From positions 1,329,935-1,393,934 of the forward strand of contig BCHH01000001.1 in the NCBI GenBank assembly GCA_001599595.1: a stretch of 64,000 nt of DNA, read 5' to 3'. Source of the DNA: Beverwykella pulmonaria. Its lineage: Eukaryota > Ascomycota > Dothideomycetes > Pleosporales > Melanommataceae. Position 1 is the stretch's first letter. Each line of letters begins with the position of its first letter. The notes beneath the pieces are model-generated. The model made no database searches, was not told the DNA's origin, and saw nothing but the letters and a program-made list of their open reading frames with translations. Positions 1-9,008 of this stretch are shown piece after piece. Both the position numbers and the translations under genes were made by a program.

Positions 1-50
1 GTAATTTCTACCACGGCTTGCCTGCAAGGACCACACATGTTCCAGAGGAC

Positions 51-1756
51 ATGGAAGATGTGATTTCTCATCCGTATGTGACCCCACCATCGCGAGCCCC
101 TTGATCCGGACATAGAAGCTAACGTTCGAAGATATATCGCAATACTCATCATGGGTTTGACGGGGGCCGGGAAAAGCACCTTCATTTCGCAGCTTGCTCA
201 GGAAAAGGTGGAAATAGGCCACAATCTCGAGTCCTGTACGTCACGGATATTCTTTCCGAATCATTTTGGCTTACACTTTGGCAGGCACGACCGATGTAGT
301 CGGCCATGTCTTTCACCGCGAGAACGGACAACGAGTGTTGCTCATTGATACGCCAGGCTTTGACGACACGCACAAAGACAACGTCAAGGTTCTGCAGAAA
401 ATCGCCACTTTCCTTTATGCCATCTACGACAATCCACGTGTCATTCTAGCTGGGATGGTGTATCTACAAAGAATCACAGACACACGCATGTCCGGCTCTT
501 CTCTTAAAAGCCTTCGCATTTTTGAAAAGCTTTGCGGGGAGACGAATTACGCAAACGTTATGGTCATCACAACAATGTGGGGTCTTCTCCGGACTGACGA
601 TGCACAAAAAATCGGGTTAGAGCGCCAGAACCTATTGAAGAGTACACCAGAGTTTTTTGGAAATCTCATATCTGGAGGCGGAATAATGATAAGACATAAA
701 GACACCCCTGAAAGTGCACTCGATGTTGTCGAGTACTTTGCAGAAAGGAATGAGAGAGTAGTTCTAGACGTTCAAAGGGAGTTATTGGCCAATGAAATTT
801 TGGCAGAGACCACAGTGGGCCGATTTCTGAGTGAAGATAGTCAGCGCACGAGGGAAAGGTATGAAAAGGAGCTCGCAGAGCTGCAAGAAGCCCTCGACGA
901 AGCGATACAGGAGCAGGACGATGATCTTATAACGACCATATCAGAGCAAAAGAGAGATTACGAGGAACGAATCAGGCTCAGTGAAATGGAGCAAAGCAGT
1001 CTCACCATCACCTATGCCCAAATGACACAGGACCATTCAGACCTGTACTCGCAGAGCTATCGAGAAGAAGTTCAGGGAAGAGTGGGAACGGAAGAGAAAA
1101 CCCAGCGCGAGATCGAACTGGAAGAGCAACTCGAAAGAACGGAAATGGAGCATATGCGAGAACTAAACATGCTACGGCGGCAAAATATGGGGCAAGAGGA
1201 GGTGATTGAAGAACAAACCAAGAAATACAGAAATTTGAAAAAGAGAGTGCAGGATCAGCTCGTACACGAAAGAGCAAAAAGAGAGGCTAAGGAAAAAAAT
1301 TCGAAAAAGCTCAAGGCGCTAGCTATCAGTGGTGGATTCTTGGGCCTCATGCGCGAGGCTCTGAGAGGAACCTCGACTGCCCGCCGAGCTGAGACCTTTC
1401 CTCAGGCTCGCCCGTCGCAGCGGAGTTCTAGATCCGGGCCTTCAAGAACTGGACAGGACCCTGGTCGCCGAAGGGAAATCGAAGGAGATCATCCACTCTC
1501 ACATCATGAGAGGATGCGCTATGGAGAATCTGAATCCAGCAGCAGTGTGGGTGAGCCTATGATACCCCCGCGGCTGCAACATGCAGCAACATTTACGGCG
1601 CATCCGTCTTCCATGCTTCATAATATGGAGTCTTTCAATACGCGAGTGAATAGTGGAGCTTCATATCCCTTTGCAACAGCGCCTGGTGGGCTAAGAAGAG
1701 ATCCCCAAGATAATGCGTATATCTCTCTCCCCAGAGCATACGATCAATCACAATGA
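51..1756 (+). CDS. AIG1/GIMAP-like P-loop GTPase with long coiled-coil tail (paralog A)
   Basis: Proposed exons are 51-73, 132-235 and 285-1756 (532 aa). Intron 1 has a GTATGT donor and a GCTAAC branch site; intron 2 (49 bp) has a GTACGT donor. The joined protein has a Walker A motif GLTGAGKS (about residues 16-23), a switch II/G3 motif DTPGFDDT (64-71) and TTMW (138-141) where other GTPases carry the base-recognition motif. From about residue 230 to 400 it is rich in Glu, Arg and Lys, with heptad-like spacing typical of a coiled coil. A short apolar stretch near residue 400 and a disordered Ser/Arg-rich end follow. Unlike paralogs B and C it has no CaaX box. The family binds and hydrolyses GTP and often self-assembles; the cellular role here is unknown. 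It lies tail to tail with paralog B. The first exon is the least certain part, because the window starts only 50 bp upstream. Confidence 0.8.
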
Positions 1757-1870
1757 GCCTGCCTTAGGACGCACATATGGTGTCGACGTTAAGAAACGTC
1801 GATTCAAGATAGACAGCGAAAGACTGTGTCAACCTCTGAACCTGTTCGTAACCCACTGTAGGATATTCAT

Positions 1871-3029
1871 TTACATTACTGTACAATATGTCGTTTGTCG
1901 CGCCATGTCTGGATGATCCCCATTCCAGCAGTGGTTTCCGCACTTCGCACAATGCAAGAAGGCCCTGCCATCACAAAAGCAGCAATCTTGGACAGTATGT
2001 GTCAGTATAATACTCATGATATTAACCCTGGGCCGGAACTTACGATAGAATACCTTTCTGATTGATCTTCCGCATCCGGCACATCTTGGTTTGCCCACTA
2101 ACTGACAGTGACATTTATGAGACTTATAATAATTTTGACGCGAACGCGCCAGTCTTGCCCTCTCCAATTCTGCCTGTTCATTCACCTTTGCCAGCATCTC
2201 ATCTCTAGAATTCAATTGGCTCTGCATCTCCTCGAGTCTCTCCAGCCGCTTGCGTACATCCTCCCTTTGCTGTTGCAGCTTGTCTGCATCCCAGATTCCT
2301 CGGGTATCCCTATTACAGAAAGCTACGAACTGCGCCGCTGTAGTCTCCTTCCGCGTTTTTCCTTCTTCAATCATTTCACCCTGAGCTTGCAACATAATCT
2401 TCGTGCCTTTGGACACTTCCTCTAGTGCTTCCATAGCCGACTCCGCGTTATCCTCCAGTTTCACTACCCTAGACCCTTCCTTTATCATTCTTCCCCAATA
2501 CCGATCGTCCTGTGCCAGTTCCGCTTCTCTATTCTCCCCGAGAAGAGCCTCGGTTTGATTCCAGAAGGTGGTTGCTAGGACGATATGACTCAAAGCGTCA
2601 TTGCCACAGAGCTTCCGGAACATGCAGAGGTTATCGAAGGCGCTCCCTTGCATTTTTGGATGCGCGATACTATGTAGGTAGAGAATGCCATTGAGTCTCG
2701 TTCCGGCACGGTAAGAGGATTCGAGCCATTGGAGTATCTTCTCCGTAATGACCTCGTCCGATTCGAAGGTATCGTCGAAGCCTGGGGTGTCCACGAGCGT
2801 GTAATGAATACTATCGCGACGGAAGGCATAACCTTTCACTTCACTTGTTTCTTATTTTTTCCACAAAGTTCAGTAAAGTGGCGCCCGGAACAAGTTGTGA
2901 CGTTTCTGACGTACCAGAAGTCAATCCATGGCCAATCGCGATCTCTTGACTGCCAGTAATGTTCTTAATGAACGAACTCTTCCCCACACCTGTCATGCCC
3001 ATCACAGCAATCACTACGTCCGTTTCCAT
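1871..3029 (-). CDS. AIG1/GIMAP-like GTPase with Cys-rich tail and CaaX box (paralog B)
   Basis: Exons in gene order are 3029-2915 and 2850-1871 (364 aa). The 64-bp intron has a GTACGT donor and ends TAAG; I chose that acceptor because it restores a G1-to-G3 distance like that of the paralogs. Walker A is GMTGVGKS (11-18), G3 is DTPGFDDT (59-66) and TTFW replaces TTMW. A Glu/Arg/Gln-rich helical stretch follows. The last 80 or so residues hold about a dozen Cys plus His in CxC, CxxC, CCxC and CxxCxxxC patterns, which suggests metal binding. The protein ends C-T-V-M, a CaaX box whose terminal Met favours farnesylation, so membrane anchoring is likely. It is convergent with paralog A and divergent from paralog C. 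An AAT microsatellite lies just upstream of its ATG. The biological role is unknown. Confidence 0.8.
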
Positions 3030-3030
3030 C

Positions 3031-3053
3031 TTATTATTATTATTATTATTATT
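3031..3053. repeat. TTA/AAT trinucleotide microsatellite
   Basis: About seven and a half TTA units lie directly against the start codon of paralog B. In that gene's sense strand it is an AAT run in the 5' leader, so length changes could alter leader length but not frame. Confidence 0.9.
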
Positions 3054-3784
3054 CGGTAAATCAAAGTAAGTGGTCTAATAGCATTCACGGATACATGAAG
3101 AAAAAGGTCGCCAAAGCTTTGGAAGGGCAGGGTAGTGTCTTCCAAGGTTCTCTTTCAGAACTCAACTTCATGTGGGCGCCGCGCAACACTTTGCAGACTA
3201 CCGGTAGTTGTCCGCCTTGGACGACGCTAAAAGGCCCCAAAAGGGATCGGAAAGGCGCTTTGCGATACCCAGCCGAACCTCAGACTTTATGCAGAAACCT
3301 TGGCAGCTCGACGCAACATGGAGCTGAACAGGCACATGAAGTCCACCCACTTTAGCACTGCGTGCGGCGCTAGTGTGCTTTGGCTGGAGCTCCCGCCAAT
3401 AGCTGAGGGGTGGGATGCGGGGTTAGGTGCAAGCCTCTATCCATTTCCGGTGAACACCCCAACTTACATGCATGCAACGGACTCTTCAGCAACACCATAA
3501 TTTTGCAGTTGGAAGGTTTAGCCCGCCGCGTGTTGCTCATGTACTGCACTGCCTGTAACCGACGATGGCCACCTAGTTGTGGCCGTAAATTTCCCTCCAA
3601 GTTGGGGAACGGGCAGTAAATACGTCAGTGGACCCCAGCCCCGGCGTCAAATTGAGGCTTCCTTTACCAAGACTCTACCCCCCCCGTGTTCTTTCTGTCA
3701 GAGAAAACTTTACCTTTGCATTGCTTGCTAGGCGCGACTTGGATGGTTAGATCTTTCGCGCATGGAAACACAGATCTAGGCGCA

Positions 3785-3808
3785 TTCCGCATTCCGTATT
3801 CCGCATTC
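3785..3808. repeat. ATTCCGC heptamer tandem repeat
   Basis: Three and a half copies of a 7-bp unit (ATTCCGC, with one T variant) end just before the proposed start codon of paralog C at 3812. Confidence 0.8.
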
Positions 3809-3811
3809 AAT

Positions 3812-5077
3812 ATGACTGGTCCAATTTTGCATGGCATCAGTCGGAAAAACACGGAGCTTCTTGATGTTCCTGATCCTCCAGAATTGAAGTGGGTTTGATC
3901 GTACAGCGGGAGCGACCTTTGAGGAGCCTACTAAAACTTGTGAATAGACCCGACGATGTTGTCATTGCGGTCATGGGCATTACTGGCTGTGGGAAAACCA
4001 CGTTTGTTAATCATTTTTCGGACTATCCGTTGATGATAGGACATGGCTTGGATTCTTGTAAACGATCCGACTCTCGATCACACGTGGTCTCTAGGCTGTC
4101 TACGAGTCTAGCTAACAACAATGCCAGGCACTCAGATTGTTCAAGTCGTGCCCTGTACACTCGATGGCGGAGGAAAGATATACCTCGTCGACACACCGGG
4201 CTTCGACGACTCGACGCGGTCCGATAGCGAGATTCTCCGAGAATTGGCTGCGTGGCTGAATGAGGCTCACGTGTTAAAAACCAAGCTGACAGGCCTAATC
4301 CTCCTTCACCGCATTGTCGATGTAAGAGTTGGAGGCTCGGGAGTAAGAAACATCAAGATGTTCAAGAAACTCTGTGGCGACGACACCCTTGCTAGCGTGG
4401 TGCTTGCGACCACAATGTGGGATTTTATCACCGACGAGCAAATTGGCAAAAACCGCGAAGCTGAGCTCCACCGCCAGCCCGTGCTGTGGAAGCCAATGAT
4501 CGAGCAAGGGAGCAAGGTGTTCCGCCAGGATAAGGGGCGCACGTCGGCAATGCGCATCATACAGTACCTAATGGACACAAAGCGGCCAGTCACCTTAGAC
4601 ATTCAGCGGGAGATGGTGGATCAAAACCTCCAACTTGGGCAAACAGGGGCTGGATCGGAGGTGGCATCCGAGGTAGAAAAGGCGAAACAGTACTATGACA
4701 AGAAGCTGCGGGATCTCGAAAGCCAACTGCAAGACGCCTTATCCAAGCAAGATCATGAGAGGAGGGAGGAAATTGAAGACGCGAAATTTGAGTTCCAACA
4801 GAAGCTTTCCAAAGGGGAAGAGGAGTTGAAGAAGCTGCAAACCGACACGGTTGAGCTTCATGAAGAAATAAAGAGGAAGTACGAGGCTGAGATGGAGCAA
4901 ATGGTCAAGCAGATGCAGCAAAAGGAGCTCGCAATACAAGAAAGTCAAATGCAGGTTGCGATGCTAAAAGAGACGCATGGCCATGATCTGGAAATGCAAA
5001 AACTTCAGCTGCAGATGCAGTGGAAAGAAAAGTATTATAAGATGTTATATGGGCCAGCAAGATGCATAGTAATGTAA
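3812..5077 (+). CDS. AIG1/GIMAP-like GTPase with coiled coil and CaaX box (paralog C)
   Basis: Proposed exons are 3812-3888, 3948-4057 and 4128-5077 (378 aa). Intron 1 (59 bp) has GTGGGT, TACTAAA and TAG; intron 2 (70 bp) has GTAAAC, GCTAAC and CAG. Starting at the later in-frame ATG (3973) would place Met inside the P-loop strand, so the short first exon is preferred. Walker A is GITGCGKT (about 36-43), G3 is DTPGFDDS (84-91) and TTMW follows. Residues from about 220 to 365 are almost all charged or Gln with regular Leu, a clear coiled-coil pattern. The protein ends C-I-V-M, a CaaX box favouring farnesyl transfer. Expected role: a prenylated, membrane-recruited, oligomerising GTPase; the pathway is unknown. 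The 5' leader holds a heptamer repeat. Confidence 0.8.
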
Positions 5078-6199
5078 GGACCAAGATGAGGCTGATCTTC
5101 AGATATACTCAATGATAAGCGGTGGGACTGTTAGATGTGGTAAAGCCTTCGAGCATAGTGTAATAGAATAATCGAAAGTAGGGCCATTTCAGGCCGTATG
5201 CATGAACCTTGACCACAAAGAAACCGCTCTTGGACGTTAAAACGGTGGATTGCAGATGTGTAGAAGGATCAAGTTGATTTCGCCCCTTGTTCTTAAAGTC
5301 GAGCAGGGTGTAAATTTGGGGAAACAGAGGGGCTTAAGTGTGGAAAGGTACCATAAGAGGTTCCCCACTAAACGTTAGTGGAATAGAACAACCTTCGCCG
5401 CCACATCTTGATAGCTTTTCTATGCAATCTCATCGGCCCGAGCAAGGTGTGGTAGTTGGTTTTTTGGAGAAAAACAAGGCTATATTTGGGGGCGTAGGCT
5501 CGAAGTGGGTTCACGTGACTGCTATCTTGATGAGGTTCTTAAGCTGCCGTAAGCGTCAAACTTCATCAAGGGGGATTCAGCTATCTTGACCAGGTTCTTG
5601 AGCTGCCGTGAGCGTCAATACCTGATCCTGAATCTCACTCAGCGCGTCAATCGTGAGCCAGCTGTTCGGCCGAGCGCAAGCGTGATAACTATCTACAAAC
5701 AAGCAAAAAAAGAGAACTATAGGATGGTGGGCGGGATCGCAGAATCGTACAATCTGGAGTCGAATTGATTGCTTGATGAGGTTTGCTAATATCGACACAG
5801 GAACTCTGCTGAGAAGCTTGGCGGTCTAACCAAGTATAGAACAAAACATCTTTGAGAAATACGAAATGTTTAGAAGTGTAAGGGCGAGGCTGGGTATTAT
5901 ATATGTGTGCGTATCGTGAGTGTGCTCTCGGTGACGTGCGATAAGTAGAACCAACCATACAGTACAGCAGATGAGTAGCATTGCAGTGGCGTATTTTTTA
6001 TAGGGAGGAACCACTCTAATCACGGAGTTGCAACATTCTAAGCCTCTCACTTCCTATAAACGCAAGCATCATTGCAAGTCATAATACTGTTAAATAATAT
6101 ATTGATATCACTCATAGAAAATAACGCATCCCCCCGGAATACAGCACCAATAAAAAAGAAGAAGACACGATCAAAACTGTTCATTACGCTTTGCACCAT
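5078..6199. other. Intergenic; one imperfect direct repeat
   Basis: No gene is supported. The stretch separates the 3' ends of GTPase C and the glycosyltransferase. Near 5521-5618 it holds a roughly 39-bp direct repeat described separately. Confidence 0.6.
5521..5618. repeat. Imperfect 39-bp direct repeat, two copies
   Basis: Copies at 5521-5559 and 5580-5618 share the start GCTATCTTGA and the end GCGTCAA, with four differences, three of them transitions. The spacer is 20 bp. On the minus strand both copies translate to a similar short peptide, so this may be the remnant of a repeated coding segment. Confidence 0.75.
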
Positions 6200-7522
6200 T
6201 CACGACTTCTCGTTCCCTCCTTTCTGGATAAACTTCCACATGACCTCGGCAGCCGTTACGGCACCGTCCATGCTATTTACAGTTTCTGCTAACGTCTTCG
6301 CTTGGGCGGCATACTTCGGATCTTTCAGCACTGTCAGAACTGCACTCCGAATTCCCTTGGCTTGCCAGTGCTGCCTCTGAACACGAATACCAGCGCCAGC
6401 ATCCATCACGTTGTCTAGGTTTGTCTGCTGTTCGATTTGCAGTGCGACGCCAACGATCGGTGTTCCTGAAGCAATCGCGGTTTGTACGGTTCCTTGCCCG
6501 CCGTGGATGACGACCACATCCGCGAGCTCGTTCGCTGCAAGCGCAGGGATAAATTTGTCTGTGATAAGTAGTCGAGGGTCGTCCGCGGCCACCTTACGCG
6601 CTTTGTCAATCGAGCAAATGGATGGAGAAGCCAAGATGACCACATTCCAGTCATCCTCTTTGTTGAGCTTGAACGCCTTAATGGCTTCGAAGAGGAATTC
6701 CTCCGTCCCCGAACTCCCCATAGTGACCAATACAGCAGGCCCAGGGCCACGCTTCATATGCGCCACGATGTCATCATCGAGCTTGGAGGAGTTTCGAGCA
6801 TATAGCGGGCCAGTGATAACGATGTTATCTGGTAAACGATGTGCGTAGTCGGCATGGAAGATAGGGTGGTCGTTGACGATGTTTAGATCCGCCATGTTCA
6901 TATCGAAGAGCGAGATAGGTCCTTTGATGGGCCAGCCACACGCTTCGGCCGCTGCACCAAGCCGGTGTTGACGAAAGATCGGCGCTTTAATCATCATCCC
7001 ACTTGCAAAATACGCGAGGCGTTGCCGTAGTGGTCGAGGTAGCCGAGTGAAGATCGGCATTACATCTGGTAAATCCCTGATCAGGCCGTGGGCAAAGCTA
7101 CCCGGGTGCAGTGGAACTGGCAAAAAATTGATAGTTCGAATGCCCAGTATGCGGGCAGCAAGACTGGCTGGTGCCCACATCCCATGGAAGACAACATCGG
7201 GTTTCAATTCTCGGAACGCAGCAAGCTGTCCCTCGATGAAGGTCTCTGCGATCTCTTTGGATCCGAAGAATTCGGGGAAGTCCCAGCCAAGATCGTGTGC
7301 GACGGAGATGCCTTTCACGCGCGGTTGTGCGGGCACAATTGGGAATCCAGCATTTGTGATCTGGTATTCAAAACGGGAACCGCAGGATAGGAAACTGATC
7401 TTGAGATCGTGGCCTGGAGGGCAGAGATCGCGGAGGGCAACGGCTATGGCGATGGCGCGAGTCGTATCACCAGCATCTTGGAACGCGACGCTCACAACGA
7501 CGTGTGTGCTTGATGGAGCCAT
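6200..7522 (-). CDS. UDP-glycosyltransferase (GT1 family)
   Basis: Single-exon gene, 440 aa, starting at the ATG at 7522 (Met-Ala-Pro-Ser) just before the first beta strand. The N-terminal half is the acceptor-binding Rossmann lobe. The C-terminal half carries the GT1 nucleotide-sugar signature: an HGGQGT motif near residue 340 followed by GTPIVG and a conserved Glu-Gln pair, which contact the UDP-sugar. The family transfers a sugar from a UDP-sugar to small lipophilic acceptors such as sterols, phenolics and polyketides. No signal peptide or C-terminal membrane anchor is seen, so a cytosolic fungal enzyme is likely. The acceptor cannot be told from sequence. It is on the same strand as the downstream-numbered MFS transporter, 1.5 kb away; a shared detoxification role is possible but unproven. 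Confidence 0.88.
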   Translation of the reverse strand: MAPSSTHVVVSVAFQDAGDTTRAIAIAVALRDLCPPGHDLKISFLSCGSRFEYQITNAGFPIVPAQPRVKGISVAHDLGWDFPEFFGSKEIAETFIEGQLAAFRELKPDVVFHGMWAPASLAARILGIRTINFLPVPLHPGSFAHGLIRDLPDVMPIFTRLPRPLRQRLAYFASGMMIKAPIFRQHRLGAAAEACGWPIKGPISLFDMNMADLNIVNDHPIFHADYAHRLPDNIVITGPLYARNSSKLDDDIVAHMKRGPGPAVLVTMGSSGTEEFLFEAIKAFKLNKEDDWNVVILASPSICSIDKARKVAADDPRLLITDKFIPALAANELADVVVIHGGQGTVQTAIASGTPIVGVALQIEQQTNLDNVMDAGAGIRVQRQHWQAKGIRSAVLTVLKDPKYAAQAKTLAETVNSMDGAVTAAEVMWKFIQKGGNEKS

Positions 7523-9008
7523 ATTGTGGTGACACAAGATTAAGTTTGAAAAAAGGCGGTGGTTATACAGGAACAACCGCAAAAGGTCAGTGAGTTGGGT
7601 CGAAGTGTTGATACCTCAGCACTTTATACTCAGGATCAATCAAACACTCACTTAGTTGTGACTTTAGCACGCAAGACATTTACCGACGTCCTAGCCCCGA
7701 CATCTCACACAGCTGTCTATCTGCAGCTGTTCCGATCTGATGGGTCTCACCTGAGCCGTGATTTACCCATGCCTGTCACGGTTGTAGTGATCGGAGTTGA
7801 TCCACGCCGGGATTATACGAACCATAGACGAACAGGTGAGCCTATGCCCATTTTCTGACCTGGTCTCCGACAAAGGCAATCTGAATAGTCGCATCCTTCA
7901 AACGCGGCGCACTGCTCAGGCTTACAGCGGGGAACCGAAAGAAAAAAAACACTAGAGACAGGATGATACAGAGCGTAGCTCTACAATTGCGAATCACGAT
8001 ACCAACCAAAGTAGGAAGTGATCCTCGTGCGATCTATCCTGCAGCGTGACGGGGACTCCAAACGCATTCTAGTTCCCCACTTGCGTTGATAACATTCAAT
8101 GGTCTATCGAGATCAAAAGCAACAGTATCCAATTTTGGTCCTTCGCCGACTATTTTGCGTCCAGCAGTGAAGTCCGCAAAATGAGTTCACGACCTTCTGT
8201 CTTACACTGCGCCACAGTGGTAGATTCCTGAGTTCGGCCGTCTCATACTATATGTGTTCCCGCCAGTTAAATTGGAGAGTCACAATTTCTGTAAGGCTAA
8301 GCCTCCCGGTTGCCTGTCAGACAACCTGGTTCGTTTCTACGAACCAGGTTGTGAGCCGGTCAATAGACAGGGGTGTCCCACACCTCATCATCTAGGATGA
8401 CTAAGAAAGCGTCAGGACAAAAAATCAGGGTTCTGGTAAGATCTGAAGGTGAAGCGGGAGATCGGCATACGGCTTCGGGTTTTCTGTACTGAGTATCTCC
8501 GTCGGTTGGAGCGATGCCTCCATTATGACAATCAAGGCTAGATTGTTTGACGTGGTCCATCACTTTAGGGTTTGCTTATCGCAACGTCAGTGATTGGGAA
8601 GCCGGGTGTCGTATGTCCTGGACCTGGTTCAAACTCATCTAACTATATTAGAAAACGGTCGGGCTCGGCGAGAGTCGCAGAAAGCGTCAGGCACTACCGA
8701 CTGTACTACCAGTAAGACGTAAACATATCGGAAGAGAGGGGGGATGGTCGAATGGAGAGCCCCGCACCAGTGCCCAGTTTTGGGTTCCATCGGAGCTATA
8801 TTTGGTGTTGCATAGATACGGCGGCAGATAAACTACGGCAGAGATGCAGATGCGCGATTCATATCAGAAGATTGATAGAAAGTATATTCTATGCATTAAA
8901 AACAGTCTAGCACAAGGCATCACCAATCTACGGAACCGAATTCATAAGTAAAAAACTCAATAACGCAACACGTATATACATTCGAAAACAATGCAACCAA
9001 TTAGTCAA
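7523..9008. other. Intergenic between UGT and MFS genes
   Basis: No coding region is supported. It holds the upstream region of the glycosyltransferase and the 3' side of the transporter gene. The only notable structure is the perfect hairpin at 8321-8352. Confidence 0.6.
8321..8352. repeat. Perfect 14-bp inverted repeat with 4-nt loop
   Basis: Arms ACAACCTGGTTCGT (8321-8334) and its exact reverse complement (8339-8352) flank TTCT. Farther out, CCTGTC (about 8313) and GACAGG (about 8365) pair too, giving a longer interrupted hairpin. No gene end is adjacent, so a terminator role is unlikely; a small foldback element remnant is possible. Confidence 0.85.

Noticed and set aside
82..150. Apparent frameshift upstream of GTPase A (open text without ATG before the P-loop)
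   Set aside because: A 58-bp intron (74-131) with GTATGT donor and GCTAAC branch site links the ATG at 51 to the P-loop exon in frame, so no frameshift is needed.
2851..2914. Alternative acceptors or donors for the intron of GTPase B
   Set aside because: Other AG or GT choices either hit a stop or shorten the G1-to-G3 distance; the TAAG acceptor at 2851 alone matches paralogs A, C and D.
3889..4227. GTG-started open frame as the start of GTPase C
   Set aside because: Nuclear fungal genes rarely start at GTG; the 3889 position is better explained as an intron donor (GTGGGT) following a short first exon.
8620..8650. tRNA-like B-box word (GGTTCAAACTC)
   Set aside because: No matching A box, acceptor stem or anticodon arm could be folded around it.
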